From: Biscogniauxia marginata
Lineage: Eukaryota; Ascomycota; Sordariomycetes; Xylariales; Xylariaceae
Reading direction: 5' to 3'
Assembly: GCA_022695795.1 (NCBI GenBank)
Contig: MU404234.1
Coordinates: 1-47,210 of the forward strand
Length of the DNA: 47,210 bases
In this document: positions 45,409 through 47,210 of the stretch, piece after piece
How positions within the stretch are numbered: the first letter of the stretch is position 1
Layout of the letters: every line of letters begins with the position of its first letter
The notes under the pieces: model-generated
What the model saw: the letters and a program-made list of their open reading frames with translations, nothing else
The model's database searches: none
Told to the model about the DNA's origin: nothing
Position numbers and translations under genes: made by a program

Positions 45409-47101
45409 GGCTCTCCCGGGAGTCATTCTCTAGACGTTCTGCCTTACAGATGCGACTGTTTCCGACAAGTTTTTCGCTATCCTAGTGTCGTCTTATTGAC
45501 TAAAACTCCACACTGTTCTGGTAGTCTTCCTACTACTAGTTCCATCCCTAACTACGTGAATCATTGTTAATTCCCAATCGGGCCCTCTTTAGAACAGGGT
45601 GGGTGTCATCACCACTACCCCAGATCGACTCTACGCAAAACTCAGTCCAGACTATATCTAGACTAGGAAACCCGGTGTTCTCGTCACCTCCAGCAGCGGG
45701 TGGCGGCTCTGATTGGGCCTTGTCTGTGAATACTTACCTGTCTGCCCCTCAATCAGCATTGCGTGGCAAGGGTCCCTCTCGATTGGCATTTTAGAATGGC
45801 CGAGATAACCCTTTAGGCATTCTAAGATCGCCAAGACTACGGGTTGGTGATCTTTCACATGCGCGGCGTGTAGAGAGTTGGGGAATGCAGAGGACCAGGA
45901 ATCCCTTACCGTCATCCACAACAAGGTTTTGGAGACGTTGGACCCGCAAATGTTAATGATCAATAATCCTCCGATGCTCCTCGCATTACTTGACTACTGA
46001 GTATTCTGTAGAAGACCAGCTAGACAACGAAGCACGTGTTTCCAAGGCAGTTTTCTCGAAACGATCAACAGGTGAATATGAGCAACGTTATGGTCTAAAG
46101 TTCAGGACACAAATCCACGCACTCTTCTGGTCTACTGTCATCTTGGGCTAGATGGATCGATAAGTTCATCGTCTGTGGAGAAGTTGTTGTGAAACTGCCC
46201 AGCATTCACCGCATTTGTTGTGAGCTTCTTCCCACGTGGTGCGTTTCCAACCACCTGAAAAGCAGTCCTACATTGCTTGGTACATCCAAAATGGTGTGGA
46301 ATCAACTCAGGCCATTATTCTCCTTAGAAAGAGGACCTCGTGGAACCGATGACCAATATATTCCCACTTCCGCCTATCGAGAAGGTATTATGGCTATTAC
46401 AAGTGCTAGGTACTAGTTTAGTATGTATGTTGGTCCTGCTGCTCTAGTGCTAGGCAGGGATGTCGTCCGGATAAGGGACAACAGATGGTCTGTTGAAGCT
46501 GTAGCAAAGATCTGGTTGTGGCGTATGTCTGCGCTCCTCCAATCAAGAGTGCATACTTCGCGAACCGGGGGTCCCAGTATCCAACTCTAGATGTTCTGAT
46601 ATAACTTCTGGTACCAGTTACGGACTTCTGCGCTTTCGTGCAACACAGCCACTCGATATATGTACGCAGGAGCACGACAGGTCCCCTGTGGAGTAAGAGT
46701 ACCTGCCATTACCCTAGACCATAAGCGACAACAGAAGCCCGCATTCGGCCCTACACTCTGGTAGGTAACTTATCTGCCTTGAACTTGCTCAAAAATATCC
46801 TGGAGGCTCCTATCCACTCGGATTTGTTCCGGAAAATATGGCTTGTAGAGAAAAGGGGAGTACCAGTAGTCGGACCATCTGCACGACGGGACCATTACAT
46901 TGTGGATCTCCTTTCCCTCGTGCGAGGATTACTGAACGTGCAAGAATCCCATGGGAGGGGGCTGGACCTTGTGAGCAATTGCCATGATGCTCAATAAGGT
47001 TTCCTTCGCAGACGTCCATGGCGGGGCCCTCACGGGGAAAAACAAGCCCATCAGGAACTTACACTATTGGGAATCGACTCGGCAGATCACCGATGTTTCG
47101 T
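45409..47101. other. No intact gene; possible minus-strand relic
   Basis: Read on the minus strand, several short stretches look protein-like but lie in different frames with stops between them: HESAEVRNWYQKLYQN (about 46610-46660), CTLDWRSADIRHNQIFATAS (about 46490-46560), FHNNFSTDDELIDPSSPR (about 46140-46195) and a 101-codon frame at 45963-45658 with SNVSKTLLWMTV. This suggests a decayed gene that I cannot identify. Plus-strand frames at 45564-45794 and 46189-46416 show nothing known. Confidence 0.35.
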
Positions 47102-47185
47102 GGGGGGGGGGGGGGGGGGGGGGGGGGCCCGCGGGGGGGGGGGGGGGGGCGGGCGGCGGGGGCGGGGGGGGGGCGGGCGCCGGGG
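47102..47185. repeat. Poly-G / G+C homopolymer tract at the window end
   Basis: A run of 26 G, then CCCGC, then 17 more G, then short GGGCGGC units, ending with GGGGGAAAAGG. Nothing comparable occurs elsewhere in the window. It is either a contig-end artefact (two-colour sequencing reads dark signal as G) or a real G-tract. Confidence 0.8.
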
Positions 47186-47210
47186 CAGGAGGGGGAAAAG
47201 GCTCGGACAG

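Overview
The window is nuclear DNA of a filamentous ascomycete (Pezizomycotina, most likely a Sordariomycete; this placement is inferred). The genes are split by many 44-181 nt introns with GTRNGT donors, CTRAY branch points and YAG acceptors. There is a Zn2Cys6 / Fungal_trans_2 regulator. A block of about 90% A+T and relics carrying C-to-T type nonsense codons point to repeat-induced point mutation (RIP). All gene structures here were derived by hand from splice signals, reading-frame continuity and remembered family consensus; no database search was run.

Layout. 0.3-1.1 kb: RIP-like A+T block, followed directly by a tRNA-like Pol III gene. 2.3-5.0 kb (+): 5'-truncated, frameshifted tail of a class V chitinase / killer-toxin-like secreted protein. 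5.25-7.05 kb (-): GH78 alpha-L-rhamnosidase-like pseudogene. 8.3-11.6 kb (-): NAD-specific glutamate dehydrogenase. 16.5-18.1 kb (+): kynureninase. 19.7 kb (+): 42-residue basic/aromatic mini-protein with a leader intron. 21.2-22.5 kb (+): unknown protein interrupted by one in-frame TAG. 23.4-24.0 kb (+): CHY zinc-finger protein with a 5-nt first coding exon, converging on 24.3-25.4 kb (-): proteasome subunit alpha4 with a 7-nt micro-exon. 25.9-27.5 kb (-): Zn2Cys6 regulator. 27.8-33.8 kb: gene-poor stretch with relics and a solo LTR-like element. 33.8-35.7 kb (-): CorA-type Mg2+ transporter. 37.8-38.3 kb (+): signal peptidase subunit SPC1, converging on 38.5-39.0 kb (-): RING-box protein RBX1. 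40.2-41.4 kb (+): PNRC-motif decapping-type protein. 42.8-45.4 kb (+): tyrosyl-DNA phosphodiesterase TDP1 with an N-terminal ubiquitin-interacting motif. 45.4-47.1 kb: no intact gene; the window ends in a poly-G run that may be an artefact.

The intact genes are mostly conserved housekeeping functions (nitrogen and NAD metabolism, proteasome, SCF ligase, ER signal peptidase, Mg2+ transport, DNA repair, mRNA decay). They do not form a metabolic cluster. The accessory material (secreted hydrolase relics, LTR, RIP block, one-stop genes) lies at the left end and in the 27.8-33.8 kb gap. I found no clearly new system. The best leads are the conserved-looking 42-aa mini-protein, the two otherwise open genes each broken by a single TAG, the micro-exon genes that ordinary gene callers would miss, and the CpG-sparing pattern of the RIP block.
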